NCBI RefSeq assembly: GCF_009727055.1
Contig: NC_052353.1
Location: 42,232,623-42,296,622 of the forward strand
Source of the DNA: Benincasa hispida
Taxonomy: Eukaryota > Streptophyta > Magnoliopsida > Cucurbitales > Cucurbitaceae
Direction of reading: 5' to 3'
Length of the DNA stretch: 64,000 nucleotides
Each line of letters starts with the position of its first letter. The stretch's first letter is position 1. The notes beneath the pieces were generated by a model, which worked only from the letters and a program-made list of their open reading frames with translations, had not been told where the DNA came from and did no database searches. A program made the position numbers and the translations under genes. Shown piece by piece: positions 10,916 to 22,889 of the stretch.

Positions 10916-13900
10916 TGTTGGGTTATATGTCCTAAAACTCGTAGATAGTAAGTAAGTGTTATCCATTGACCATCATTAATATAGAGTTATTGATGTTGAT
11001 TCAATAATGTTATTGATTGTGTTGTATTCTATTTTGTCTTAATAACCCTAAATCCAATACACTAACATCAAAAGATGCCTTAGAGTCTTGAACTATATGT
11101 GGAGACATATATGGATCAATATTCAAGATACAACCTAAAGGGTCTATAGTATAGGGATAAGGTTGGGTACCTTATCCGGGTAACACTATGGATACACCCC
11201 ACTATGTATTTGATACAAGCACAATGATCCAATGCATTCGTATATGTGACACGCGAGTGGGGGTAACCTATGTAATGAGTTTGCATAAGATTGGACTGTG
11301 GAATAGTAACTATGAAATAGTAACCACTAGATGTAGCATCGTTAACTAGTTAGGTTCCTGTTTAAATAGGATGACCTAGGCAACTTAGTCTTAGTCATGA
11401 ATATATTATGAACTCCTGTTCACTGAGGATTATCCTTTGATTTGTATGGGTGAGCGTGACCAGTTCGCCGACTCAATATGCCTACCATTTTGGGGACAAG
11501 GCCAAGTGGAGAGCTAGGAACATAATAATAAAAGATGGAGTTCACTATTTCTTGCCTTTAGGGTAAGTAGATGAGTGTTTCCTTAAATGGTGTTTCTAGA
11601 ACTTGAACAAATAGCCCTACCCTCTTATTGGCCTGAGAGGGTTTTTGTTTATTTATTGGACCATAAATAGGTTGTTGATTTGAGACCATTAGTACTTAAG
11701 GAGTCAGAGGTAACCCAAAACCATTGGAACACTCGTGTAGAACTAACTTATTGTTATTGGTCTATATCCGTAGACACAGAAATATATTTGTAGTGAGAAG
11801 AGTGCAGGTGTGGGTCTTTAGTAGAGTGTACCCACAATTAACGAATATTGATTAACTTGGTTAATGAGTTTAGCCAATTAATCTCATATCATTTGAGCTT
11901 CTGATTTACAATCCCATTGTTAGCTCACTAAAGGATAGTAAATAGGGACATTTTGAGTTGTTCAAATCAATTTGAGTAAATTATATATTAATATGATTAA
12001 TATGTAATTGATTATGGATATGATCTATAATTCAAATTAAGTCTGAAAGAAACATTTGAATAAGATCCAAATAATTAATCAAGTGAATTAGATTCGTAAA
12101 GAATTGATTAATAGAGAGGTATTGCACATATACAGATGATGCTTATGGTAATTAAATATATATAGGTTAAATTAGATTTAATGTATAAATAGATATTTAA
12201 TTAATGTGCTAATTAATTAAGTATGTATTATTTAATTTGATGGAGTTAGCATGCAATTAGCGAAAGAATTCAGGATCATTTAGCACTCTAATTCATCAAT
12301 TTTAGCAAGTAAGTATATTCATCAAATAAAGTAGGGTTTCAGAATACATACCTTTGAAGAACTTTTTTAATCTTCAAATTGAGCTTGAATCTCCTCAGCA
12401 AAACATTGTAGACCATCACTTGATATTCCCTACAATTCTCTAGGACCTTAGATTGAATTTTGGGATCCAAAATGAGTTGAAATTAAAGAAAATTTTGATG
12501 AGGAGAAGGGCTGGTTCTTCAAAGTTGAAGAACACTCTTCAACAATGACACCAACAACATTCTGCTTGCATTCAAATTGATCAAGAAGTTGACACCACCT
12601 CCTATTGATTTTGAGTGGAATTTTATGTGTTTTAGTCAAAAGTGGGATAAACCCACTCACAATTGAAAAAATTGATTTTAAATCAATTTTATTAAAAAAC
12701 AGCTTTTACAAATTTTAATTTAAATTTCCAAAATAAAACTTATTTTATTATTTTATTATTTAAATTTTCATAAAATTCAATTTTGAAATTTTAAATAAAA
12801 TTTGATTAATCAATTAAAAATTTTAGTTGATTAATAATTTAATATCCAATTTAAATATATAAAACACCAATTCCACAATCAGAATCTCTATTCATGTAAT
12901 TAATATTTAAATCAAATTTAATTATCTCTAATTTCATTTAATTCGATAATTAAACATGTAATTATATCATATATAATTATTAATTTCTTTAATTTGAATT
13001 TGACATTTCAAATTTAAACTCATCACTCTAATCAAAGGTTTAATCTATTTGTGAGCTAGTAGGGAGACATAATGAACCTACATGGGCTCCAACGATTCGA
13101 GATTAATTGGCTAAACTCTTTAAACCAAATTAATCAATATTCATTAACTATCGAGTCACTCCACTAAAGTCCAGTAGTTGCATTCCCCTCACTGTAGATG
13201 TATTTCTGTCCACTTGATTTAACCATAATTAGTAAGTTGACCCTTTATAGTTTGTTTGTAATAACGGCTGGGTCACATACTATTTTACCCCCAAGATTAC
13301 ATCTTGCTTCTTAAGTTCCATTGATCCTCTAATGAATAATTGATTTATGATCCAATCACCAAACCGAGTCCCTCTCGGGCCAGTGAGAGGATAGGGCCTC
13401 TTGTTCAAGACCTGAAATCAGTACTTAAGAGAACAACCTTTCTGCTATCCCTAAAAAGTAGGTAGGAGTATTACACCCTATGTCCTTAACTATCTACCCG
13501 GTCTTACCCCTAAAATGGGAGTCTTATTGAGCCGACGCTATTGAGCCAACCCTCATATGCAAATCTAAGGATAATCATGAATAAACAAGAGTCCATAGTT
13601 AGCTCAGGATTAAGGTCGGGTTACTTAGGTCATCGATTTAAAATATTTAGTCTTAAACAATAAACAACGTTATAAAGTAAGAGTGACTTATTTCTTGCTT
13701 CGGTATTATACAAACTCTTTGCATAGGATGCCTCCACTTACATGTCTCCATATGAATTATTCAAGATCACATCGTTTGTACTAAATACAAAGTGAGTCGC
13801 ATCCGATAGTGTTATCAGAATAAGATACCCAACCTTATTCGTATACTATAGACCGTTTTGGATATTTACTCGAACTTGATCCATCTTTATGTCTCCATAT

Positions 13901-14476
13901 ACTCATGTAATAGTCATGGATCTTAGTTATTGGATTTAGTCTTTACAAGTGCAATTTACATATTCAATAACAGTTTTACTGAACAAATGGTCAATAACAT
14001 CTTTATTGCAAATAGAATATGTTTAATATTACAAACCGTGAGTTTTCAGGACATACAACCCAACATAATTGTGCTAATTAATTAAATAAATGTTATTTAA
14101 TTAATTGTGCACAAGGGAAAAACCTCTCTACTCTCTATAACTCCTGACTCTCTTCCAATAGTTGGATACCACCTATCTTTCTATTGGAATCCTTGAAAAT
14201 AACGAGGTTACTTTCATGGTCATATTCAAGATTGTTCAAGAAAACGTTTGTATTCAAGATCGTTGGAGGAGTTGTTCGTTGGAACTTCGAGAGGATCGTT
14301 CTTGGAACTTGGGAATCTACAAAGGTGAGAATAGTTCTAACTTTTTCCTACAACATGCTATTTACATGTTTATTCTATACATATTGAGTTTTACTTAAGT
14401 GTTTTATTTATGTAAAAATCGATTCGCGAGATACAAGGCGCTCACAATGCTTCTGATGTAAGATCTGATCCCTTCA
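10916..14476 (+). mobile_element. Solo copia-type LTR (outer), split by a second LTR
   Basis: It starts TGTTGGGTTATATGTCC and ends CCCTTCA. It is flanked by ATCCA (10911-10915) and ATCTA (14477-14481), a 4/5 match to a 5-bp TSD. Excluding the inserted LTR and one TSD copy, it is about 1.73 kb. Internal landmarks shared with the other copia LTRs here are 'ggtctatagtatagggataagg' (about 11140), 'gggtgagcgtgacc' and 'gcctaccattttgggga' (about 11450-11500). No gag or pol lies between its ends, so it is a solo LTR left by recombination. Confidence 0.75.
12238..14065 (-). mobile_element. Solo copia-type LTR (inner), opposite orientation, with perfect 5-bp TSD
   Basis: On the minus strand it runs from TGTTGGGTTGTATGTCC (14065) to CTCCATCA (12238), 1828 bp. 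It is flanked by identical TAATT (12233-12237 and 14066-14070). It is related in sequence to the LTR it sits in, so the two form a large imperfect inverted repeat. A minus-strand frame of 70 codons at 12660-12448 is incidental LTR sequence. Confidence 0.85.
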
Positions 14477-14990
14477 ATCTAAATATATAGAAGATGCAAA
14501 ATTAGGGCATAAAATATTCCCAAAAATTACAGATTTTTTAATTATGGAAAGGCAATATCATAATGCTCAATTGTAACCTAGCGATGCTAGCTTTTGGTTG
14601 TCATAGCGTAAGACTATGCTGCTTGTAGCAACACTCCTTGTTACGCTTCCTCGAATGCGCGTGATTCTTGTCCTCACAAGTCATAGTGTAGCAATGCTAT
14701 GCTAAGGCATAACAACGCTCCAATTAGGGTAGCTACTACTTTTAGAGTAACGAGGCAACGTCGCAACGCTTGCATTATGCTGCCCTGCCTTTAATTTCTT
14801 TGACATTTTCCTCTCTTCTCTTCACTCTCTTTGATCCATTGCTTGGTTTTGACTTCTAGAGGCATAATTTGATCCTTTTTGGCTCCTTTTGAGTATAATT
14901 CTATTTTCGAATATAAAACCTAAAAATCACTAGCAAACACATCAATTCTTATAAAATCATATTAAAAGCCATCCTAAATCTAAGGCAAAT
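14477..14990 (-). repeat. Probable continuation of the gypsy LTR (outer segment)
   Basis: The stretch around 14575-14790 has repeated 'gcaacgct', 'agcaatgctatgct' and 'gtaacgaggcaacg' phrases. I associate these with plant gypsy LTRs. It directly follows the end of the outer solo copia LTR, as expected if that LTR inserted into the gypsy LTR. The outer boundary is not defined. Confidence 0.35.
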
Positions 14991-16345
14991 TATGCATATT
15001 TTGAGTGGGTTTCATTTACAAAGCTCATAATCTTGAAAATTATAAAATTTATCATTATTGGACATAGAATTTGAATGAAATCAAGCAAAACGGCCAAAAG
15101 AGTAAAAGCTGCAGCCTTGAATGCATTGATCAGCTCAGCTCCTAATCTTGAATACAAAAAAGCACCACGCGACGAAGAGATAGAAGATGATAAACGCATG
15201 GGTAGTGAAAGTTAAATCAAAAGATGCAAGTGGGCAACTGATTTGATACAGTAGCAGCAAAACCAATGAACCAGTGATGCGGGTAGCTGGCGTAGTAGGG
15301 GATGGAATTAAATGCAAAGGGAGCAAGAGATTGAAACCTGCAGCTTGACACTTTCAATTCCAGTTTTCATTACATTCTTATTGTCAACTTCATTTGTATT
15401 AAGTTTGTAGAGATTGAAAAACTATTTCTTCTTAATATGAATACACTTCCTTCCATATCCTATCCATCCATGTCTCTTTTCATCAACATGAGAAACTAAA
15501 TTCTTAATGGGTTGCGAAAGATAAACTGATATTTTACTAAGTTGTGCATAAGTATGCATTCATCTTGTTTAAGCATGCAAAATGAGTTACTGAGATAAAA
15601 TTGAGAGATTGGTCTGAGTAGGAAACAATCAAATACTTGAGAAAGTACAAGATTGTGGAGCTCGTTAAACAAGGATAAAAGTGACCTTAGAGATAAAATT
15701 AACATTTTGCATTAAAAAAACTCATAGCATGCCTCCTAGAAATAGGGAATGTGGCTTAAAACACTCAAAGGTGAAGTTCATTACTTTAAGAGTTTATCAC
15801 ATGAACGCATGACTTATGCACTATTTAGAAAGATGTTAATGGACCTTTATAAAACCTTGTCTAATCATTGATATTTTATCCATTCTTAACGTGTGCTGCT
15901 TCTATCAATTCTATAAGTAACCCATTAGTTAGTGAACATTACTTTCATTGCATACTTGAAAAGCAAACCACTGCATGAAGATTAAACAATCATTTCATCA
16001 CCTTTTACATACATTCCTGTGATCGAACTCGGATCTCATGGAGAGTGCTTTGATTAGGCTTGCACTTGGTTCTAGTTAGAGAAAACATTGCGTCTAGAGT
16101 AACATGTTCATCTTAATTAAGATTTAGGGCGACAAAAGAATATTCATCACATCAAACAAAATGCAACACTCACATAAAGACATACATATAAAATCTTAAC
16201 CTAAATTTGACTTTGGCCTAGTCAAAGTCAAAATTTTCTTCTTCTCCTCATTCAATTCAAATCTTTCAATAAATCTCTCAAATTAATTCAAACAGAATGA
16301 AATTAAGAAGTCAAATTTAGAAAACGTAAGATAATACGAGAGTTA
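14991..16345. other. Intergenic, unassigned
   Basis: No recognised gene. A minus-strand stretch at 15326-14990 has two overlapping short open frames (one with MRLSSSISSSRGAFLYSRL), preceded by C/T-rich sequence. It could be a captured exon fragment, but I cannot match it to a family. 15340-16345 shows nothing beyond AT-rich non-coding sequence. Confidence 0.3.
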
Positions 16346-17570
16346 AAAATTCAAATCAAAATTTGAAGATCGAAAATTCTTTAAATATAAATTTGAAGAA
16401 TTTTCAAATTAAGAACTGAGATTTATGCCAATATATTCGCACAGAAAGATGAAGTTAATTCACGTTGACTATCGGAATGTGAAATCGATAGAGCCCGAGT
16501 TGTGAATTTGATGAATTTGATGAATTAACCGAGTTGTTGGATTAATTATAGTGCAATTAAAGGAGCTATTCGGGGCATCTACAGTGAAATTAAATGCATC
16601 TTTGTCCTTCATGATCCTAATAGTGTTAGAAGTATTGCAACCATCATGATATATGGTTAAACAAGAAGTACTATATTCAAAATAGCAAAAAGTTTAGATT
16701 GGATCAAATCGACAAAATGATCCACATTTATGTTTGTAGCGACAAAAATTTCAACCGTTTGGAAGTCATGATAGTTATTCTTTCGTCCCACATACCATTG
16801 AACAGAATCCTTAATCGTTGATTGCCTTTAGTAGTAGGAGAGTTTAAGAATAATAAAGAGTCAATGAACACTTAATTAAGAGTTGACTATGGTCATTTTG
16901 TAGTCTAATTTTAATGAAATATGAGGCCGATCTCATTGATAAAGACAAGTAATTATGAACTAAATACTATATTTCATGTTTAAAACGAAATTATAGTAAA
17001 TATAATGATAAAGCCAAATTTAAAAATAAAAAGAACCAGCGAGAAACGAGATAGATCTATCCTTTTCCATGTTTCAAACAAAATTCTATTAAAGATAATG
17101 TTAAAAATAATTTACAAATTATTTAAAAAGAAAATTATAATAAAGATATTGACTGAAAAAAACAATCTTAAAATTGTACGATTTAGTTAGTAAACAAAAA
17201 AAGAGATTTACGAAAAGTGATATAATATGCAAAATTTAAGTTCAAAATTTGAAGATAGTTCTCTAGATATGAATTTGGAGGGTTTTCAAACTAAAAGTCG
17301 AACTTAATGCCAAAATATCTGCCTGACCATTAAAGACAACCGACATTAAAGACCTTTTATAATACTATCTTTAATGTCCCTTGTCAACCGACATTAGAAC
17401 CCTTTAATATCCAGATTTTTTGTAGTGTGGAAAAAAGAAATCTATCCACGCTAAATATTTGAAAACAAACCGAAACAACCAAAATTGTGTCTTTGATGAA
17501 TTGGTTACAATATAATTAATGAAATTGTTGGATTAGTTATTGTGCAATTAAATGAGCTAAGGGCATTTTT
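16346..17570. repeat. Diverged local direct duplication, about 0.9 kb apart
   Basis: The block 16346-16445 ('caaaatttgaagat', then 'ttttcaaa', 'atgccaa', 'atat') resembles 17227-17322. The following block 16498-16585 ('gttgttggattaattatagtgcaatta', then 'gagcta') resembles 17478-17570. Spacing differs because the second copy carries a CACTA-type insertion at 17325-17427. Short frames inside are not convincing genes. Confidence 0.55.
17325..17427. mobile_element. CACTA-type end or short MITE
   Basis: It contains two ACCGACATTA motifs and a TTTAATGTC motif, and ends in TTTTTTGTAGTG, the reverse complement of CACTACAAAAAA. The matching left terminus is not recognisable, so this may be a truncated terminal fragment. 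Confidence 0.5.
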
Positions 17571-18343
17571 TGATTGATCAAATATGAATACACGTGCATC
17601 CCATACATTTTGTTATAATTCAAAACAATTTCATGTTAGTTATTTTTCCAAATGAAAGTGTAATTAGTGTTATAGGACTAAATTTTTCATTATTTTATTC
17701 GATCTAATGGTCACGATGAAAACACATGGAAACATTGGAATTTTCCAACTCATGTTTTCAATTGTAATTTGGTACACATGTCAACGTTAACTAGTCTTAA
17801 ATCTGATTATTTGTAATTTAGTCATTAATATGAGAAGTGAAGTGACAATTTGTGATTGATTCAAAATTTTTATTCAATAAACGTATTTAATTTTGGATGA
17901 ACATTTCATATTCCAAATAAGTCGAGCTTTTATATATAGTAATGAAATCTATGGTTGAATCTCTCTTATATAAAATAAGCTAAAAACTTAACTTTAAATA
18001 AGTCCAGCTTTTATATTTAATAATGTAAATTTTTCAACCTCAAAGATTAAAAATCAAGAGAGAGAACGAGAAAAGTAACGTATGGCGACCTACAACAATC
18101 CAAATCTATTTCAAAATATTAATTAGGTTTCCTTTCTTACAAATACGATTACTGGCTTTCCAGACAAGGGTTTAGAGAATACATGAATAGTTCTAGTATT
18201 ATTTATACCTAAGAAACCAGTCAAATTAATTAAATACTATGATGGAGAAAAAACTTTGGCATATTTTTGTTTTACTTATTTTTAGTTGTTTATGTCTCAT
18301 TCCTCAAATCGATCTAGCTATAGCCTTGAATGATTTTGTCAAA
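17571..18343. other. Intergenic, repeat-derived, no gene
   Basis: 17600-17700 matches 4600-4690 in inverted orientation, marking a dispersed repeat. The rest is AT-rich with no supported feature. Confidence 0.4.
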
Positions 18344-18490
18344 CACTAGAAGAAATTCGGACTTTAATATAGGTTGAAAAAAGTGAAATTGAATATATAA
18401 TGTCGGTTTTAAAAAAAACGAATCTTTAATGTCTGTTTTAAACCGACATTGAAGATGGGCTTTAATGTCAGTTTAAAACCGACATTAAAG
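18344..18490. mobile_element. CACTA-type left terminal region with palindromic subterminal repeats
   Basis: It starts CACTAGAAGAAATTCGG and carries three copies of a TTTAATGTC[A/C/T]GTTTT-type motif. The last copy (18460-18490) is a near-perfect 31-bp inverted repeat pairing CTTTAATGTC with GACATTAAAG. This is the structure bound by TNPA-type proteins in En/Spm elements, as known for the family. No right end was located. Confidence 0.5.
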
Positions 18491-19734
18491 GTGTAATTTT
18501 TATTTTTTTCCTTATTTTATTAAATAATGAAACCCTATATCCGATTTTTGTGCGCCACCTCCTTCTCTCTTACGCCCAAATCCTATCTCGCTCGCCCGTC
18601 CTTCACCCTTCTTCGCTCGTCCGCCGATCTCCTTCACGCCGTGCCCGTGTCCGTCGATCTCATTCACGCCCATGTCCGTGAATCTGTTTGGCAAATATAA
18701 AATATAGAAAACAGAGGGAGTCAGAGGAACAACAACATTCTACTAAGATTTCTAAGTTTTTTGTTGAACAGCCCCATCATCATTATCCTCATTCTTCTGT
18801 TCTTCCTTTGTTTGTACCTACTGATTCCTCCAAAACTTCCAACATCTTGTCAGCATTTCCTGATTCAACTTCTTCTACATTACCCAGTGAGCCTTTTCAC
18901 TTCTTTATTTCTCTGAATTAAATCATATTTTCTCAACTAATTTATCCTGATATATTTTGGTTGGTTTGATTACATATTTTTCATATTTGTCAACTACTTG
19001 TGATGATTTAATACATCACAAGTAGTTTATTAGTCAAATCATTTTTGGACAATATTTACAGAAACTTAGATACTAATGTCTGCATGAAGTTATAACTGCA
19101 TGAGAAGTTATAAGTTTACCAAATAAACGACAAGTATCTAAGTTTCTAAGTTTAATGCTTTTCTCATCACAAGTACTAATTTCTGATTTAATACATCTCA
19201 ACAATAAACGGCATCTGCATAATGAATTAAATCATTTTTCATGTTTACAGAAACTTAGATACTCATCGCCTAATGGTATGTTTTGGACAATGTTTCATAT
19301 TTGCCAACTACTTGTGATGTATGCCCACTGGCTAGACCAAAAGCATTTGTCTTTTGCATCAAATAAACATGTTGTTGCTTATGTTTTTGAACTAATACAT
19401 TGTGATGTTTGAGGACTACATCATGTTACTTCTCATGCTAGTTATCGTTGTTTTGTATTCATTGTTATCTTTTCTTGAAGTATTTATAGAAAAAGTCTAA
19501 CTCTAAGGACACAGTTTTTTGTGATATTTGTTTGGATTGATGGAATTTTGAACTTTGCTGAGTTTTTGTTTTTTGGCTTTTCTTTTCATCGATAGGAATT
19601 GAGTCCTTGATATTGACTCATACAAAACACGATCTAAACCAAATTCTTTCTTACCTCCGGAGTGTGCAGATAAACATGTTATTGCTTATGTTTTTGAACT
19701 AATAGATTGTGATAGGCCTGCCCCTATAGTTTGA
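18491..19734. other. Unassigned element interior with patchwork duplications
   Basis: 18540-18690 is unusually C/T- and CG-rich for this window. From 18688 a plus-strand frame of 77 codons includes RKQRESEEQQHSTKISKFF followed by a His/Pro/Ser-rich stretch. This is faintly like the region after the first residues of TTF/ZMYM-type hAT transposases, but I would not name it. Between 18989 and 19800 several short blocks recur. 'caactacttgtgatg' is at 18989 and 19308, and 'cagaaacttagatact' at 19059 and 19249. A 44-bp block containing 'gcttatgtttttgaacta' is at 19363 and 19670, and 'ccaaattctttctta' at about 19638 and 19770. Confidence 0.35.
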
Positions 19735-20886
19735 GTAAACCCGACTTTGTTGAGGAGATAGCTCGAAACCAAATTCTTTCTTATCTCCGGAGTGTGCAGA
19801 ACGTCCTTCAACGTGAGGGTCTTCCTAGAGGTAAACTTCAGTTCCACCTCGTCGATTCCAGCAACTTTCGTGGAGTGGTGATCTCCCAACAGAATATTCT
19901 TATCCTTAGTTTCGGTATAAGTTTTAAATAGACTAAGGTTGTTATAGACATGGCGCGTCATGCCAGTGTCTATCCACTACCCTTTACAACCACCGATCAC
20001 ATTTACTTCTGTGATCATGGTGACTAACGGTTCTTCTGTCAGATTCACCTGACCAGCAGGACGACGTCTGTTCCTACAGTTCCTAGCTATGTGCCCAGGT
20101 TTATTACAATTAAAGAAAAGGAACTGTACCGTTTCTCCTGAAGGGAGCTTCTATTTTTTCTGTTGGTTCTGGTTGCTAAAGCCACGGTTGTGACCTTTCC
20201 TCTTTGTCCCCTTAGGTTTTTGGTCAGGTTTTACCACGGTAGAGGAGGGTTTCCTAGGTACTACATTCACCTCCTCCCTCTAGTCCTGCTTCCGGGCTTC
20301 CTCCTCGATCCTTAGCAGGCTTATAAGACTTTCCAAGGAGAACTCATTGGTCTTATGCCTCAAAGTGTTCTTAAAGTCTTTCCACAAGGGGGGCAGTTTA
20401 TTAATAATAACAACAACTTGGAATTGTTCGTCTAGAGGCATACCTTCAGTAATTATCTCGTGGGCTATCTTCTAGAGTTCATGGGATTGGGCCTCCACAG
20501 ATTTGTCATCCGTCATCTGGAACTTGAGATAATGGCTAATTACATATTTCTTCGATCCGGCCTCCTCGGTGTCATACTTCTTTTGCAAGGCATCCCATAC
20601 CTCCTTTGCTATCTTCATTGTACTGTAGTAGCCATACAAATCATCAGTCAAACCATTTAAAATGAAATTCTTACATAGAAAGTCTTTCTCCTCCCAGTCA
20701 GCAGCTTCTTTTATCTGTAGTTGATTCTTCTAAAGAGACGATCTGCTTAACGTTGGTACAAGTTTCGGAAACTTTCTTGATGGTGAGAAAGAACAACATC
20801 TTTTGCTTCCACCACTTGAAGTTAGCTCCTTCAAACTGAAATGGACGGTTGAGGTTAGATATCTTATTATTGCTACTGAAGGCCAT
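19735..20886 (-). pseudogene. Ty1/copia gag-protease relic
   Basis: Minus-strand reading begins MAFSSNNKISNLNRPFQFEG near 20886, followed by NFKWWKQKMLFFLT, the N-terminal gag pattern. After a frameshift come LNGLTDDLYGYY, GMPLDEQFQVVVIINKLPP and SLISLLRIEEEARK, characteristic of UBN2-type copia gag. A zinc knuckle follows at about 20130-20090 (FFNCNKPGHIARNC), in which the first cysteine is replaced by phenylalanine. The protease part is at 19961-19735 (TRHVYNNLSLFKTY, ILLGDHHSTKVAGI, LKDVLHTPEIRKNLVS), with DTGM where the active site has D-[ST]-G-A. In-frame stops occur. Integrase and RT are missing. 20890-21260 is probably the leader of the same element. Confidence 0.88.
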
Positions 20887-21265
20887 TGAAGATGTGGAAA
20901 CGGCAGGACCTTCAGAACGACGAACTGTAAATCGTCAAGACATGGCGGTCAAACGAAGAGCAAAACCTGTAAAACAGAAACTTGTTATAGGCTGAGTCGC
21001 GGAGCTCGCTCTCTTTAAGACATTTCGCGACTCTGCCCAAGTGTGCAAACATGTCTAAAAATTGCCACGTCGTCCCCAGGATAAAACAGCCAAATAAAAA
21101 CCGATCGGAAATGCACCGTTTCTGACCGGAACGTACATCCTTTCTAAACTCACTGCTCGGAAAGCTAAGATGAAGAAAGAGAGGAAATTGAAGTGGGAAT
21201 TTATAAAATGAATTCTCTGTTTCACGAACTGCTGAAGGCCTCGCCTTTTATGGCCTTCAACATCG

Positions 21266-21426
21266 AAACGGATTGTTTTAAAATTAATCAACGGATCGTT
21301 TTAAAAATTAATCAATGGACCATTTTAAAAATGATCAACGGACCGTTTTAAAAATAATCAATGGACCGTTTTAAATATAATCAATGGACCATTTTAAATA
21401 TAATCAATGGACCGTTTTAAATATAA
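21266..21426. repeat. Minisatellite, about seven units of roughly 24 bp
   Basis: The unit is approximately AATCAATGGACCGTTTTAAA plus 3-5 bases. Copies alternate 'ggaccg' and 'ggacca', and 'aaaaat' and 'aatata'. It lies just beyond the leader side of the 19.7-20.9 kb copia relic. Confidence 0.9.
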
Positions 21427-22889
21427 ATTTACACCCAACATGAACTTCTACTATATCATTTGATTGTTATCTGATTCACTTATTGGGTATAGTATCACTT
21501 AGCAATCTACCAAATTTGTGTGCATAATATATTGGGTTTATTATTAGCAATCACTTATTGAATATCACTTAACAACCTATCACAATGATATACTAAGTAG
21601 TTTGTGAAGAGAGATCATGATACCGACTACAAAATTAAAAGCATTAGTTGGTTCGAAATGTTGCAAAGTACATGTTTGTGATTAATGTTTATTTAGTATT
21701 GATACATCATTGATATACAAAAAAAATTATTAAATCAATCAACTAATATACCTAAAACTACTAAAAATTTCATTGCTGTACTCATATGAAAAAGATAACA
21801 AAAATATTTTTGATATACACAATAGAGTTGTTCAAACATATGCATATTTACATGTTTTTCTATTATGGTCTACGTGTTTACAATGACTACACTCCGTATG
21901 CTTTGCCAATTCACCAATGGAAGGAATCCTTTACTTCCAAGGTCTTCCTACTTGACGGTAAACAATCGGAGGCAATATAGCATCATTCACCTTTATAATA
22001 CAAGTACTAAATAATCATATAACAATTGAATAGAAATCACAAAGTACTTAATAGCTAATGAAAATCACATGACAATCAGATAACAATAAAATATCAATCA
22101 GATAGCAGTCACATAACAATCAAATAGAAATCATAAAGTACTTAATATCTAATGAAATTCACATGACAATCAGATAGTAATCAGATAGCAATCACATAAT
22201 AATCAATAGAAATTGTAAAGTACTTAATATTTGATGAAAATCACATGACAATCATATAGATATCAGATAGCAATCACATGACAATCAAATAGATTTCAGA
22301 CATGAATCAAATATCAATCATGTAACCATATTTGATTTTCTATACTTAAACAATTCACTTGTGCTTCTATTATTTCTTAATTCACTCGTGCTTCGATTTC
22401 CCAAACTTCCAGGCTAAACAAAAGTTGTGTCAGTTAAGAAAAGGAACATGTTCATAACATCTCATAAGCAAAGAGAAGAAAAAGAGATCGATTAATTTTT
22501 GCATACAAACTCCAGCATCTACCAAAAAGAACATCATATGGTTACTTCCACCCACAAGTTTGATTAAAAATCCCCCTAAAGTAGCTGGAGAAATTTCAGC
22601 AAAACATAAAAAAGTACCACTAGGAGTACCCACAAGATAGCACCATCAACGCTTTCAAAAACACAATCGCTTCCTCAGAACTAATCACAACGAATCAATT
22701 CGCATAGAAACAAATATAAACGAAAAAAATAAAAATTGAAACCCAATGGAAGAAACCTTTCAATTATTAATTCTAACCTGTTCGTTGTTGAGTGTATGAG
22801 GGAAAGCTCTATTCGACCACTACATTATTGATGATCATAGAAAAACACCATAAAATTACTAGTGAGATAATGATTCTTCAATCCCCTCG
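21427..22889. other. AT-rich intergenic region with one internal tandem repeat
   Basis: Positions 22039-22297 hold three imperfect units of about 83-94 bp sharing 'aaagtacttaata', 'atgaaaatcacatgacaatca' and 'tcagatagcaatcacat'. 22370-22800 has a short minus-strand open frame (MGTPSGTFLCFAEISPATLG). It has no recognisable domain and I do not call it a gene. Confidence 0.5.
22039..22297. repeat. Tandem repeat, three units of about 83-94 bp
   Basis: Each unit begins near 'aaagtacttaata' (about 22041, 22135 and 22217) and continues through 'cacatgacaatca' and 'cagatagcaatcacat'. Units differ by small internal insertions. Confidence 0.75.

Noticed and set aside
12448..12660. Minus-strand 70-codon open frame
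   Set aside because: It lies wholly within the solo copia LTR (12238-14065) and has no domain.
14162..14398. Plus-strand open frames of 67-78 codons
   Set aside because: They are within the U5-like tail of the outer solo copia LTR and overlap each other in two frames.
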